Origin: Sequoia sempervirens
Taxonomy: Eukaryota > Streptophyta > Pinopsida > Cupressales > Cupressaceae
Reading direction: 5' to 3'
NCBI GenBank assembly: GCA_007258455.2
Contig: VDFB02000001.1
Span: forward strand, 13,780,225-13,844,224
Length of the DNA stretch: 64,000 nt
Shown: positions 22,326 to 34,498 of the stretch, piece by piece
Layout of the letters: each line of letters starts with the position of its first letter
How positions within the stretch are numbered: position 1 is the first letter of the stretch
The notes under the pieces: generated by a model
What the model was told of the DNA's origin: nothing
Databases searched by the model: none
What the model saw: the letters and a program-made list of their open reading frames with translations, nothing else
Program-made: the position numbers and the translations under genes

Positions 22326-23239
22326 CTCTATGAGATTCAACAGTTTAGAGAAAAGGAAAGCGGAGAAAGGCCAAGGGAGATCACTTAGGTAATGAAGGAG
22401 CTTGATTTCATCCAGAAGGAGTATGATCTTGTATATTGTCCAAAAAAATCAAAAAATAAGAGTTAGGATCAACAGGAGGATTGGTCTAATTTTGGAGTTG
22501 AGGATAATTATCAGTTTGTTGATAATCCTTTGTTTGAGGTAGATGCTGATATGGCGTATGACAATCCACTTTTTGAGTTGGATGATGGGATTACTCTTAG
22601 TTGTAGCATTGAGCTCTATGAGATTCAACAGTTTAGAGAAAAGGAAAGCGGAGAAAGGCTAAGGGAGATCAATCTGGTAATGAAGGAGCTTGATTTCATC
22701 CAGGAAGAGTATGATCTTGCATATTGTCCAAAAAAATCAAAAAATAAGAGTTTGGATCAGCAGAGGATTGGTCTGATTTTGGAGTTGAGGAAAATTATCA
22801 GTTTGTTGATAATCCTTTGTTTGGGGTAGATGCTGATATGGCGTATGACAATCCGCTTTTTGAGTTGGATGATGGGATTACTTCTAGTTGTAGCATTGCG
22901 TTGGGTGAAAATAGTAAGGTTTGGGACCCAGGTGCAGTCTCTAGACATGAGTTGTCTCAAAATTGGAGCAATGGGTCAAGTTCCTATATTAGTACAAGCT
23001 GCCCACTTTCTGATCAGCTGGTACATGACTTCAGTTTTGGATCCACAAATGAGTTGGATGGTTTCTTCAGTTCAACAGTTGGGCAATTCATGGTTGAGTC
23101 CTCGATGGCAGTGGAGGATTGCATCCTAGGAGATGATTCTGCTACCCATACTCATCTCTCTTCCATGTCTTCGCGGGATTTCAATTTGATTACCGCGCCC
23201 TGCATTCTTTCGCTGGTTATGATGACTACGACAGATTGA
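22326..23239 (+). pseudogene. Broken continuation of the PDS5-element ORF with 288-bp tandem repeat (copy 1)
   Basis: The frame continues past the TAG as LYEIQQFREKESGE with further stops. The segment 22326-22613 is repeated at 22614-22900, period 288 bp (exactly 96 codons). The second unit has lost one base, which shifts the frame. Repeated phrases are VMKELDFIQ and DADMAYDNPLFELDDGIT. An open stretch (22817-23239) continues to a TGA. The ancestral protein therefore probably ran to about 930 residues. After 23069 this copy differs strongly from copy 2. Confidence 0.7.
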
Positions 23240-23386
23240 TTTTTAGTTTGGGGAAGGCTTGGGGCAGCTAGTTTGGCACTTTCACACAATTCTACACATT
23301 TATTGTTTCCACTTTGGTGAGTGACACTCATTGCAATTACGTGAATGGAGCGACATGCATTACATTTGCTGAACGCAAAGGGTTTG

Positions 23387-25131
23387 TGTTACACCCCGAT
23401 TGTATAGCTACTACTGCATAGGAAGTGCATTGTAAATGTTTGGATCTTTCTGTTAAATAAATTGAATTGTTCTTGTGATCAATTGAATGTGTCCTAAATG
23501 ATTGTCTCATTATCTGATGCTTCCATTGATGTAATTCTTGAATGAAATTAGTATATTGAGTTATGGAATAATGTTGTTCTAACTTTCTACGATGCTTAAT
23601 GTATATTACCTTGGTTTTGAGCAAATGACTTCCGTTGTCATGTCATGATTTGCAGGAAACAGGTTCGTACCTCGAGACAGAGGAGAGATATCACTCGGGG
23701 AAGAACTTGGTCGGGTAAACAGTAATGGATACCAACTGGACATACACACACAAACCATAGAACTGAGTAAGCTAAGTCATTGTTCTGGTTAAAGGTAAGT
23801 CATCCGTAGGCTTGTTTAGTATCATTAGGAGTTGTGTCTTCTTCTGAATGTGTAAATAAGTGATGCTTGCCAAGATAACCTTATATAAGCAATAAGTAAG
23901 TTCTCGCTAGGAGGTGATATGTGTATTTGTACATATATACACAATGCATCACGACATATGTACAAGTACCATAAGTATTATTCATAAATGACATACAAAC
24001 GTATTATGCATGGATATGCCATATACGGTGCATCGATATAAATGTATTTATTGGTAAAACCATCGTGCATTATATAAAATGTTAATAATTCTTTAGTTTG
24101 TAATTTGTCATTGGTGCACGGTTTACATTAGATAATGGAAAGCAATCTGTATATAGTATTTAATGGCTCTATATATTGAGCATATGCTTATGTATAAGTT
24201 ACTAGTTACTAGGATTGAGTTGAGAACATTTGCAAGTTATATACTACAACTAGATACTAAATGACATAGTCAAGTTATTGTATCCCTAGGATGTGTATAT
24301 CCTGAAATAAGGCGTCAGTTGTAGTATCTTGTTAAAATGATTCATCATTCCAGTAGATAGATGATGTAGGAAGTCTAGGGTACGGACTACCCCGATAGAC
24401 CAACCTACGCGTAGATTAAGATAGCCTCAAGTCAAGTTGAACCCAACACCGCAAGAAAGAATAAAAGTTTCTTAAACATGTGATAAGTTGTGATATAAAA
24501 TGTCTCATGTATGTAGTCTTTTCATGGCTTTTGTTGTTATTGGTGTACGGTTTACATTAGATAATGGAAAGCAATCTGCATAGTATTTAATGGCTCTATA
24601 TATGGAGCATATGCTTGTGTATAAGTTACTAGTTACTAGGATTGAGTTGAGAACATTTGCAAATTATATACTACAACTAGATACTAAATAACATAGTCAA
24701 GTTATTGTATCCATAGGATGTGTATATCCCGAATTAAGGCGTCAGTTGTAGTATCTTGTTAAAATGATTCATCATTCCAGTAGATAGATGTAGGAAGTCT
24801 AGGGTACGGATTACCCCGATAGACCAACCTATGCGTAGATTAAGATAGCCTCAAGTCAAGTTGAACCGATTTCATAGTCTTCCCAGTAGCCGAGTCCTGA
24901 CATCCCACCGACTTTACATTGAGAGACCGTTCGCAAGTGCAGCTTATATGGACTCGCTAACTTTAATGGCCGGTTAGGCAGCTTAATTTTAGCTTGATAA
25001 GAGGCCCAATTGTACGACAATTTAACTTAATAGACAAAGTAAGAACACCATTTTATCAAAATGGTATTGTTCTTACTTTTGTGTCTGAATTATTAAGGTT
25101 TTAAATTTATCGTACAAGTGTGTTCGTTACA
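23387..25131 (+). repeat. 5' LTR of chromovirus with internal tandem duplication
   Basis: 1745 bp from TGTTACACCCC to CGTTACA. It contains a tandem duplication: 24111-24443 and 24540-24867 are near-identical (offset about 429), sharing GTACGGTTTACATTAG-type sequence and the stretch ending CAAGTCAAGTTGAACC. Confidence 0.8.
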
Positions 25132-25133
25132 TG

Positions 25134-25145
25134 TGGTATCAGAGC
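25134..25145 (+). promoter_or_regulatory. Primer-binding site of chromovirus (initiator tRNA-Met)
   Basis: TGGTATCAGAGC two bases after the LTR end. Confidence 0.9.
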
Positions 25146-25230
25146 CTAGGTTTAAAACACTAGGAACCTATGAGTCCGCCAATTTTCCTCAGTCCAACAT
25201 TATCTAATGTTGTGAAATTCTTGTGATAGG

Positions 25231-25416
25231 ATGGTACGCGTACGATTAACAGCTAGGAAGACTGTAGTCGGTAACGAACGATACCTGAAAGCCAAGAAGG
25301 AAAATGAGGCCATCACTAGAACCATCCTAGGAACCAATCATGAAAATGCAATTTGGTTAAGTGACACAGAAACTGTCAGTCATGCTCTCGAGCCCATTGA
25401 AGTCTGCAAGGTATAA
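25231..25416 (+). pseudogene. Chromovirus gag start, truncated
   Basis: 61 codons opening MVRVRLTARKTVVGNERYL from a true ATG about 85 bp after the primer site, the expected gag position. Its last residues (ALEPIEVCKV) resemble the chromodomain segment MLEPIKVLEVRKL of the same element at about 26950-26985. The stub may therefore be a gag start joined by an internal deletion to other sequence. The basic N-terminus has a TARK-T string reminiscent of the histone H3 tail; this may be chance. Confidence 0.55.
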
Positions 25417-25455
25417 AGAAGTGAATATATAAATGACTGGATTAATGCATTATGT

Positions 25456-27126
25456 TTGCTTGGGAAACCCTTTGAGTTGAAAACTGATCATAATGGTTTA
25501 AAATACCTTTTTACTCAACCAAATCTAAATGCCAGACAGAGGAGATGGTTGGAGTTGATCGCTGATTATGATTTCAATATCAGCTACATCAAAGGAAAAG
25601 AAAACAGGGTTGCTGATGCATTAAGTCGAAGACGCCATATAGCTTCTATTGTTGCAATTCATACTGATTTTAAAGATCAAGTGCTCCAGAAATGTGCAGA
25701 AGATGAGTATTATATGCAAGTTAAGCAAGCACTTAAGGAAAATCCTGAAGATTCAAGGTATGATGGTTTCAAATTTGAACCAAATGGAATGCTTAGGTAT
25801 AAAGGAAGGATGTATGTACCCAACATAAGCAACTTAAGAAATTTGGTGTGGAAAGAAGCACATGAGGCTCCATATTCTGGTCATCCAGGAGTAACAAAAA
25901 TGATGGCCGATATTAAGCCATTATATTTTTGGAAGGGAATGAAGGGAGATGCTGCTAATTATGTTGCAAAATGCTTGGAATGTCAACGAGTAAAAGCTAA
26001 GCATCATCATCCAGCCGGTTTGCTATACCCTCATGATATTCCAGAGTGGAAGTGGCAAGTGATAAGTATGGATTTTGTGCAAGGATTGCCAATGTCCAGA
26101 AATAAGCACAATACCATACTAGTAGTAGTTGATAGGCTGACTAAAGTAGCTCACTTTATACATGGAAATCTAACTGATGGAGCACCAGTTATTGCAAGAA
26201 AATTTGTGCAAGAAGTATTCAGATTGCATGGGATACCTGAAAAGATCATTTCTGATAGGGATGCAAGAATTACTTCTAGGTTTTGGCAAACCTTATTTTC
26301 TGCACTCGGAACTCAGCTAAATATCAGCTCAGCATATCATCCGGAAACGGATGGGCAAACTGAAAGAGTAAATCAAGTTTTAGAAGACCTACTTCGGGTA
26401 TATTGCATGGATCAGCAATATAAGTGGGAAGACTATTTACCTTTAGTCGAATTTGCCTACAATAATTCATACCATTCTGCAATCAAAATGGCTCCGTTTG
26501 AAGCCTTGTATGGTCGTAAGTGTCAAACTCCGATAAGTTGGGATAAACTTGAGGATCGAGTAAGTCTTGGACCTGTAATGTTAGCCGAAATGGAAGAGCA
26601 AGTAAATAATATAAAGCAAAGGTTAGCCGAAGCTAACAGTCGACAAAAGAGTTATGCTGATGCAAAGAGAATACCTCGAAATTTTGCCATAGGTGATAAG
26701 GTTTTGTTGAGAGTCAAACCTCATAAAAGCTCCATTAAATTTGGAAAGTCATCCAAATTAGCTCCATGATATGTTGGACCTTTCGAGGTTTTAGAAGAAG
26801 TAAACCCAGTAGCCTATTGAATTGCATTACCACCTGCTCTTGCTCGAATGCATAATGTCTTCCATGTGTCCTACCTTAAGAAGTATATACCAGGTGATAA
26901 CCATGTTATTGATTGGACTGCTTTACAGGTAAAGGATCCCGGGGTAGTAATGCTCGAGCCCATTAAAGTGCTTGAAGTCCGCAAGCTACGCTTACGGAAC
27001 AGAGAAGTCTCTCAATGTAAAATCCAATGGGATCAATATACTGAGGACTCAGCTACCTGGGAAGACTATGAGGAAATCCGGAGGAAATTTCCTGACATTC
27101 TTGAAGCATTCAAGAACGGTGAATAA
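25456..27126 (+). pseudogene. Chromovirus pol 3' part: RNase H end, integrase, chromodomain
   Basis: The open frame begins in the RNase H C-terminus (LKTDHNGLKYLFTQ, ENRVADALSRR). The integrase zinc-binding His/Cys set follows (EAPYSGHPG, CLECQR). The catalytic core keeps D, D and E (MDFVQGLP, IISDRDARI, ETDGQTERVNQ). Two in-frame TGA codons (26767-26769 and 26818-26820) fall where Arg is expected, both explained by CGA to TGA changes. The frame then continues through FHVSYLKKYIPGD to a chromodomain-like end (KIQWDQYTEDSATWEDYEEI), stop at 27124-27126. In chromoviruses the chromodomain directs integration to marked chromatin. Not functional: no reverse transcriptase, two nonsense codons. Confidence 0.85.
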
Positions 27127-27162
27127 AGTAGTGTTATGTTTGTTTTTATGCTTTAAATAATA

Positions 27163-27262
27163 NNNNNNNNNNNNNNNNNNNNNNNNNNNNNNNNNNNNNN
27201 NNNNNNNNNNNNNNNNNNNNNNNNNNNNNNNNNNNNNNNNNNNNNNNNNNNNNNNNNNNNNN
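27163..27262. other. Scaffold gap of exactly 100 N
   Basis: One hundred consecutive N, a conventional placeholder length for a join of unknown size. The sequence resumes as a copy of position 7349, in the loop of the strongest hairpin of the element B array. Distances and copy number across this point should not be trusted. Confidence 0.98.
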
Positions 27263-27613
27263 GACACACATCCAATCATAATTACTCAACACTTGTGACT
27301 GGGGACAAACACTTCCAATCACTTCAACACCTTGATGAATGGGGACAAACACATCCATTCACTAACAACCAAGAAATGTGATTGGGGACATACACATCCA
27401 ACCACCACTTACAAAACTTGTGAACCAAGTCCTTGTTGTCACGTATGCAACCACCATTGTAGATCATTGCCACTCTGATCACAAACGATATGAGATGATT
27501 TCCATTGCCACCTAGAAACCGATCTTGGCTTTAGTCATTTTGGCACATATAATTTTGTCACTAATGTAATTTTGCAACCCCATCGCTAGTGACTGACGAG
27601 AGGTTGTTGAACG

Positions 27614-29142
27614 TGTAGAAACCCCAGTTTCCCCTTCTTCCGTCTCCAACTGTCTTTCTGAAGTTTTTTTGAGAGTTTTGATGTTTTTGTGATGTTTTTG
27701 CAAATTTTGAGTTTTTTGACAATAAATGAATAGTACGGCTTTTCAAGAAATTGAAATAAATTCAAATACAAATAAAACTCTGTTAATGATGAAGAATTGA
27801 TGCCAGTGTATTAATTTCACTTTCTGGAGCGATTACAAAAGATTTCTATTACATGCAATAAATAAAGCAAGGAATTTCCTGTATCTAATGAACCTGGTTT
27901 TCAGCCGCCATGAATGATATATGAGAAGGTACGGCTGTATTAATGATTGGCTCTTCCTCCAGTTTGGCGATTCAAAATGTCTCCAGCAACCCCAGCGCCC
28001 TAAATGGAAGTGGATTTGCAAGATAAAGGCAGGCGTCTTTTTTAATCTGTAAAGTACGGCTCAAGGACAGGTACGGCCTGACAGAAGTACGGCTGCAGCA
28101 GCCAAGAACTTGTACGGCCTTCCCTGAAGTCTATCTCCAAGCCTCTGAAACAAATGAATATTGGCGCCCTGATGAATGGTAGATATTCTGAAGGTAATAA
28201 TAACCTGAAACTCTGTAAAATGATAAATGCTCTTCTTTTTAATGGTACGGCCTGAATACTGAAAAGTACGGCCTTTGTGAATCTTCAACTACTAGGCGCC
28301 TTGAATGCTAAATGTCTTCTGGATAAAAACTATGCTGAAGCTCTGTGAATAAATGAAACCTCTGATGTTTGAATCAACTGTGATGCTCTGTGATTTCCTC
28401 TGAATGAAGAAATCCCACAACTGGCAGTAGATCAGGTGTTATTTCACACCCTCTGAACTGTTTCGATGGAGATGGCTCGTTCTCCAAAGAATTTCGAGAT
28501 GAAACCCTAAGGTTCTGTTCTCTGGCAAAGACTTGATCAATTTCTGATTCTCCAATATCATAATGGCTCCGAAACCAAGGCAAATCCTCTTTATTGCACA
28601 AAAGTGCGATTTCCTTAAAGATAGGGAAATATTAAATATTTGACATTTTAATTCTTTTAATTCTTCAATAGTCTCCGTCAAATATTTTTAATATTAAATT
28701 AATCGTCAACTGGCCCCTTTTAATGTTGGGCGCCCCCTCAAACGGAATCACTTAAGTTATAATTAAAATATTATAACTTTATATTATATTCATCAAATAA
28801 TTAATATTTAATTAATATAATTAAATATTAATATCTCCCTCGTTATTCGTCCGATGACTGATCCGTCTGATGCTGACGAACACTGAAATGATCCCGAATG
28901 CTGCCAATCTCATACTGCTAAAAATAGCAGGGGTCCCACACTGCCTGCCAGGAACTGCTAAAAATAGCAATTCTGCAAAAAGGTCTCCGATCAAGCCCAA
29001 ACGAAAGCCAATTGATCAAACTGCCAATCTGACGCTGAGCCAAGCTCCGAAACGACCCTCTAACCACTTTGTCAGCCTACGAGGGTCTCATGATAGGCCA
29101 ATCTCACGATCTCTGATGCTCGCCAAAAATGGGGACATGACA
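27614..29142 (-). repeat. Solo LTR, copy 2
   Basis: Matches 7700-9228, with the same target duplication GAACG at 27609-27613 and 29143-29147. Confidence 0.8.
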
Positions 29143-30544
29143 GAACGTCCTCTAGCCTCAATTGCCTCCTGCCTCCAATAAAATTGTTACTTAGCAAATT
29201 TGTCTTTTGACGCTCATTTCATCAATTGCCTCCCACCCCTGATGTGAACTTCTTACAAGGAGTGTTGAGTACCACCGATCATGCACTCCAATTGACACAA
29301 TTTTTTTAATTATAATTTTTAACATTTTTACATTCACACATACTTTTTATGACATGAAAATTACTAACTCTAAAAAATGGATCCTATTCTAGAATGACAC
29401 AACTTCACTTTGATTTGACACGATATTTCTATAAGAACTAATAAGACACCTAAATTAAATAATACAAAACTACTAATTTAAATGACTCAACTCTTTCACT
29501 TCAGGCATCCCAGCAGAAAACATTATGAAGCATAATAAAATAATATATTTTTAAGACACCAAAGTAGACAATTACTAGACAATAACAAGAAGACTAAAAC
29601 ACTCTTTTTAAATGACTTTATCTTGATGATTCCATCTGACCCTACCTACTATAAAGGATTGCTTTTGGCACTAGCCCATAAAGCCCTCATTAGATCTCAT
29701 GCCTCGTTAATAAACTTATAATCTCTAAAACTTGGCATAGTGAATTTGGGAGTCTTGAAGAAATTGTCATAAAGTGCTATTTAAAAGTCCAAAACCATGC
29801 ATTCATCAGCATTCTTCTACCAGCTGGTGCATTGATAGTGTAGCATTGTAAGGCTCCACAACTATGTCTGACATCTTCAGAGAGAAAATAGCATCATGCA
29901 ATCAATATACTCTCTGATCTTTGATATCAGCAGCATCCCCAATTGAGATCCCGTGCAGCCAGTCGCAGTTCTTGGCCTCCTTTAAACCCACAATTTCCTA
30001 TGTGGTGTGATATAATCTACATGAAACCACTCCAGCGTATGATGCGCCACCTTGGTGTGAAAAAAGTTCTCTCTTGATCCGCCTTAGTATGGTAGCATCT
30101 CTAGATAGGCAACATTCTTTTCATCAGATCAATCATTGTGTCTACTAAGGGCGAAGCTCAAGACAACCAATCAATGTGTCTATTACATAGATGTGAAGAC
30201 AGTCAATGAACTGAGCATCACGCCGAGCCTCTCTTTGATGGATTCACCTCGTCCTATGATGGTGACAAGTGGCAATGATGAAATGTGAGAAGGGCGAGTT
30301 TATCTGCAACTAAATTATCTGCAATGCAAAAGTTCTTCGAAACACTTCTCTAAACTTAATGTATCATATATCTCAGAAATGTTGTCTGCTGACAACTACA
30401 TTACAGATCACAACATGATGGTGATAATTGCAGAGACTCAAATCTCATTCTATTCCTTAAGTGTGATAGCCTGAGGCGAACCCAGTGGCAACCTTGTCAT
30501 TCACAGGAATAGGATTTGTAGCATTCACCAAAGAATCATATGCT

Positions 30545-30556
30545 GCTTTGATACCA
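30545..30556 (-). promoter_or_regulatory. Primer-binding site of element B, copy 2
   Basis: Minus strand TGGTATCAAAGC, same as 10631-10642. Confidence 0.8.
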
Positions 30557-30869
30557 TATTAGAAATATGGGCAGAGGTCTGAGGAGAGTTTATAGAAACT
30601 CTACATAAAATTTCCTACACATAATACGCTTGCATTTTTCATATTATTTTGTTCAATACATGTGCATATATATAGGATTTACATATCCTATAGTATAGGA
30701 AACTACCTATAACAACTTGCTGAAGATACGAGTTGTTTTAACAACTCATAATACACACAAACAAATAATCACAACCAAATAACAAATAATCTACGAGAAT
30801 GATGTGATATTCCCAACACTAATAACCAACCTACTAAACTATTATCTTATGCATCCTATGATGTAATAT

Positions 30870-30962
30870 CTATGTTCCACCAAGTTTCTGGGACAGCGGG
30901 ACGCATTTCGGGGACGGCAAATTTTTGAGGGGATTTTAGGGGATGGGGGGACGGCTGTATAG

Positions 30963-31027
<65 letters not shown>

Positions 31028-34000
31028 TTTAAAAATATAGGGAAATTTCAGATATCCATATGAGTAATGATAATCATAACAATCACCAATCATATTGACA
31101 TATGCATCATAGAATCGAATTATCGAACAAATTAATACTACAGCTACCTAATTACATCCATGGACCATAATTCATGTCAAATAGTCAATGTGCATATCAT
31201 ATAAAATAATAAAATGCCCAAAAGGCTACAAGTTTGTACTACAAATGTCAAAATGACAAAGTCACAAGTGTCCAAAGGCAAAACATAGAAATAGAAAGTA
31301 TGATGATTGCCACTACTCGGCATCTACCAACATTGCATCAAAATCAGACTCATAGTCTGAGTCACTGTCATCGTGAGGGGCTGGCTCATCTAATGGAACT
31401 CCAACCAATCCCTCCTGTCTCTCCTCCTCATCAATTTGTGTGACGTCCTCTAGATCAACATCCCATCGTAATGCTGGAGTCTGTCTATACTCAGGAGTCT
31501 GATAGTCCTGGAGTCGCAAAGCACTATGCACAGCCACTAATTTTTTTGCCCGTCTAGAGGTCAGCCTATTCCTCTTGATAGAGTGAATAAAGTCGTATGT
31601 TGACCAATTCCTCTCTGCAATAGAGGAACTAGCAACCTATGAGAGGAGACAAAATTTAAAAACTAAATTAGTAATTTAAATTTACTAATTAGAACATTCA
31701 ATTTAAATTATGATTATATAAATGTTCAAACTTCAACACTAATCTAAATCAAATTATGTTAATCTAATGTATTACCTATGAAAGGAGGTGAACAGCAAGC
31801 GTCCTCAATTGTGGTGCATCCTTCCCATGCCATGACCACCATCCAATAGGATCCCTTTGAGCTACTATAGTTCTATCTACCCTGGCCTTTGGTTTGCCAA
31901 ATGTTGGACCCCGGAGATTAACAAAGTCAGTGAACTGTGTATGGACTAGACTGGCCTCCTCAACTGAATATATTTTTGCAAGGGCCCTCATAAACCCTTC
32001 TTTCACCTCATCATCATCACAAGGAGGCATCCTACTAGGTCTAGGTACATACCATTTGGGATTAAGAGCAAAGGCTGCCATATGAAGCGGGGTGTTCATA
32101 GCGTTCCACCGCCGCGTCACAATGGGCCTGATTTTTTGCTCATATAATCCCGAATTAGGATCCCTATCAAAAATTGCTTTCTTCATTTTTCCAAGCATGG
32201 AGTCAAAAGTTTCATAAATCTCTCCAAGACTTGGAGAGTCTGTATCAGCATATCTAATGACATCCACAACAGGTGAAATGATGGAGCAAACAAATCTGCA
32301 AACAAAAATTTGAAAAAAGACAAGTTAGAACTTAGAAAATAAAAAAATATTAATAATAAAATCATATATATATATTTTTATAAAATCAGCAATCAATAAC
32401 AAATTATTAATTAACAATTTTTTTACCTCACATTGGACCACCAATTATCATCAAGAATTTTTTGTTTGATGCTTCTCCCTTCTGCAGTGCTTGCCATAGC
32501 CCATCTATTCCACTCTGAATTAACCATCATCAACTGTAGAGCCTCCTGTACCTCAAGCATCCTCTCTAACAAAATAAAGTAGCTGGCATACCTTGTTGCT
32601 ACAGGCTTGAGAAATTCCTTCCTTGAAAATGTCCTAAAGAGGGCAAGTGAGGTGTGATGGTTGCAAATAAACATCTGAATGTCTCTAGCATCTACAACCA
32701 CCTGGTGCACCCAATCCATCTTCCCTATGTCTTTCAATGCGTTGTTCAACGCATGAACACAACAAGGAGGTCCAAAAGATGTGCTTGTAAGCACTCTCAA
32801 CCATCAAACCTGCTAATCTGCACACACGTGCTGAATCAGTAACCACCTGCACAACATTGGTTGCCCCAACCTCCTCTATAGCCTCTTTCAAAATATTAAA
32901 TTGGAATTCTGCATCCTTGCACTTCCCAGAACAATCAATGGCTCTAAGGAAATATGAACCAGTTGAACATGTGACTATGATGTTTATAAGTGGCCGTTGT
33001 CTAATATCGGTCCACCCATCCATGATAATAGAGCAGCCTATTCTAATCCAACACTGTCTCATGTCCTCCATCACCACACTCACCTTAGAATATTCTTTGT
33101 CAAGGAGTGTAGTGCGTAATTTATTTTCTCCAGGGGGAATGAATGAGGTACCAACAACTGCCACATCTCTAAACATTTGTTTGAAGTAGGGAGAACGTGC
33201 TACATGGAATGGGATAGCATGGGCATAGAAAAATTTGGCAATGGAAGTCTCTGCCACATCTTGTGCTTGCACATTGAACATATTTGCAACTATATTTTGC
33301 TGCTCACTAGAAGTAGCAGCCTTCCTCTTCCCTCTTGTGGAAATATGAACATCACCCGCACCACTACTACCACTACCAACACTAGGACTACCAAGCATAG
33401 AGGGCATAGGTGAGGTTGAATGTGTGGATTGAGTTTGCATAAGCTGATCCATAGGCCTTCCTCCAACCTCCATGTGCAATCTATAACACTCTATCCTCTC
33501 AAAATCTTTTATTTCTTTACAACCCTTGACCCCATGGCCTCCAAAACCCAATAGATGAGAATAGACTCTTGTATAGCTCCCATTATATTTATCTTTGCAA
33601 ATGTGACATAGCCACAATCTACTACCCCCAGTGTTTTTCCCTTTGCCTTTGTCTACACGTGATGCTAGTTGAAAAAGAGGTTTTTTAGGATTAAAAGGGC
33701 CTTTTGCATATTTTTTCAAATCTTCAAAAGGGATATCAAATGGGTTTGTTTGAGGCTACCCCATATGAACTGATTGGTTTTCTTCCCCCCTCTCGACATG
33801 CTCACTATCTTCACTACTACTGCTCATTTTGTTTTGTTTTGGTTTTTGCAAACTGAAAATTAAAAAAAAAACAAAAAATCATACATTTTATCATTTTAAC
33901 TTAGAAAAAAATGGAAGAAAATGAAAGATAATGGAAGAATAACTTACCTCTTTCACTTCTTTTGCTGGTTGCTGCCTTAATGCTCTCATTTTTTCCTCCT

Positions 34001-34477
34001 AAATGCTGGTTTTTCTTCTCCAACAACTCCTTCAAACCCTCCTCTTTCTCTTCTCACTTTTGCTCTTGGCTGCAATTTTATTTTGGCAAGTTAAAATGAG
34101 ATCAAATGAAGGTAAGAAAATGTTTTAAGTGGCCATATTAGGGTTGGGAAGGCGTGGGGCCCACAAAGGAAAGAACTAAAAAAAAGAAAATTAAAAAAAA
34201 AATTGTTTTCGTGTTTTAAATGTTGTTGGGCGACGGGGGACAGCCGGCCGTCCCTGGGACGGTCGAGGGACCGCTAGGAGTCCCCTATCCATCCCCTGGA
34301 CGGCTGGCCGTCCCCTTTCCGTTCCAGGACATTTCCTCTAATTGGGCACATCCCCTAATTTCGGAAACCTTTTGGGGACGGCTGTCAGCCGCCCCCCAGG
34401 AGTCCCCTGTCCCTGAAACGTTTTCAAGACGGGAACGGGGGGCAAAAACCTAGGGGACGCGTCCCCGTGTATCCTTG
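30870..34477 (-). mobile_element. hAT2, copy 2
   Basis: Same termini and target duplication TGTAATAT (30862-30869 and 34478-34485) as copy 1. Nearly all base differences between the two 15.7-kb copies lie inside this element's transposase. Confidence 0.92.
31313..33827 (-). pseudogene. hAT2 transposase, disabled, copy 2
   Basis: Start ATG at 33827 with the same early in-frame TAG as copy 1. This copy is better preserved in exon 2: the frame stays open through GPTFGKPKARVDR to HGKDAPQLRTLAVHLLS, where copy 1 is shifted, and its last part reads MAVHSALRLQD to MLVDAE. It carries its own defect, one extra G near 32768, which shifts the frame just after KHIFWT. Neither copy encodes a full transposase. 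Confidence 0.87.
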
Positions 34478-34498
34478 TGTAATATTACTAACAAAAGC

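Larger units (their letters stand above)
7349..23069. repeat. Long duplicated segment, copy 1
   Basis: About 15.7 kb recurs at 27263-42987 with offsets of 19914 to 19918. By eye the copies are essentially identical except in the hAT2 transposase (about 11537-13510, some two dozen differences) and one homopolymer length change at the poly-T (18 against 19). Identity falls sharply after 23069. See the scaffold-gap entry: an assembly origin is likely. Confidence 0.95.
18500..23386 (+). mobile_element. PDS5-carrying LTR retrotransposon, copy 1 (incomplete)
   Basis: 5' LTR 18500-20374, primer site 20376-20387, then the PDS5-like ORF and its degenerate tail. It matches 38418-42987 to about 23069, then becomes clearly diverged (roughly 85% by eye) and stops at 23386, where a chromovirus LTR begins. 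The 5' flank ATGGA (18495-18499) is the target duplication seen on both sides of the complete copy. No protease, reverse transcriptase or integrase is present, so the element is non-autonomous. Confidence 0.9.
23387..27162 (+). mobile_element. Gutted Ty3/gypsy chromovirus inserted in PDS5 element, cut by scaffold gap
   Basis: An LTR beginning TGTTACACCCC starts where similarity to the PDS5 element ends. Primer site at 25134, a gag-like start at 25231, then RNase H end, integrase and chromodomain to 27126. Most of gag, protease and reverse transcriptase are missing between 25416 and 25456. The 3' LTR and right target duplication are lost in the N gap. Chromovirus assignment rests on the C-terminal chromodomain and the TGTTACACCCC LTR start, which recalls the Tekay/Del group. 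Confidence 0.82.
27263..34493 (-). mobile_element. Element B, copy 2 (3' LTR and part of hairpin array lost in gap)
   Basis: Same element as 6723-14576. Present here are half of hairpin six and hairpins seven to nine (27263-27405), the solo LTR, the primer site (30545-30556), and the 5' LTR split by hAT2 (30557-30869 and 34486-34493). The right target duplication AAAGC is at 34494-34498. Confidence 0.88.
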
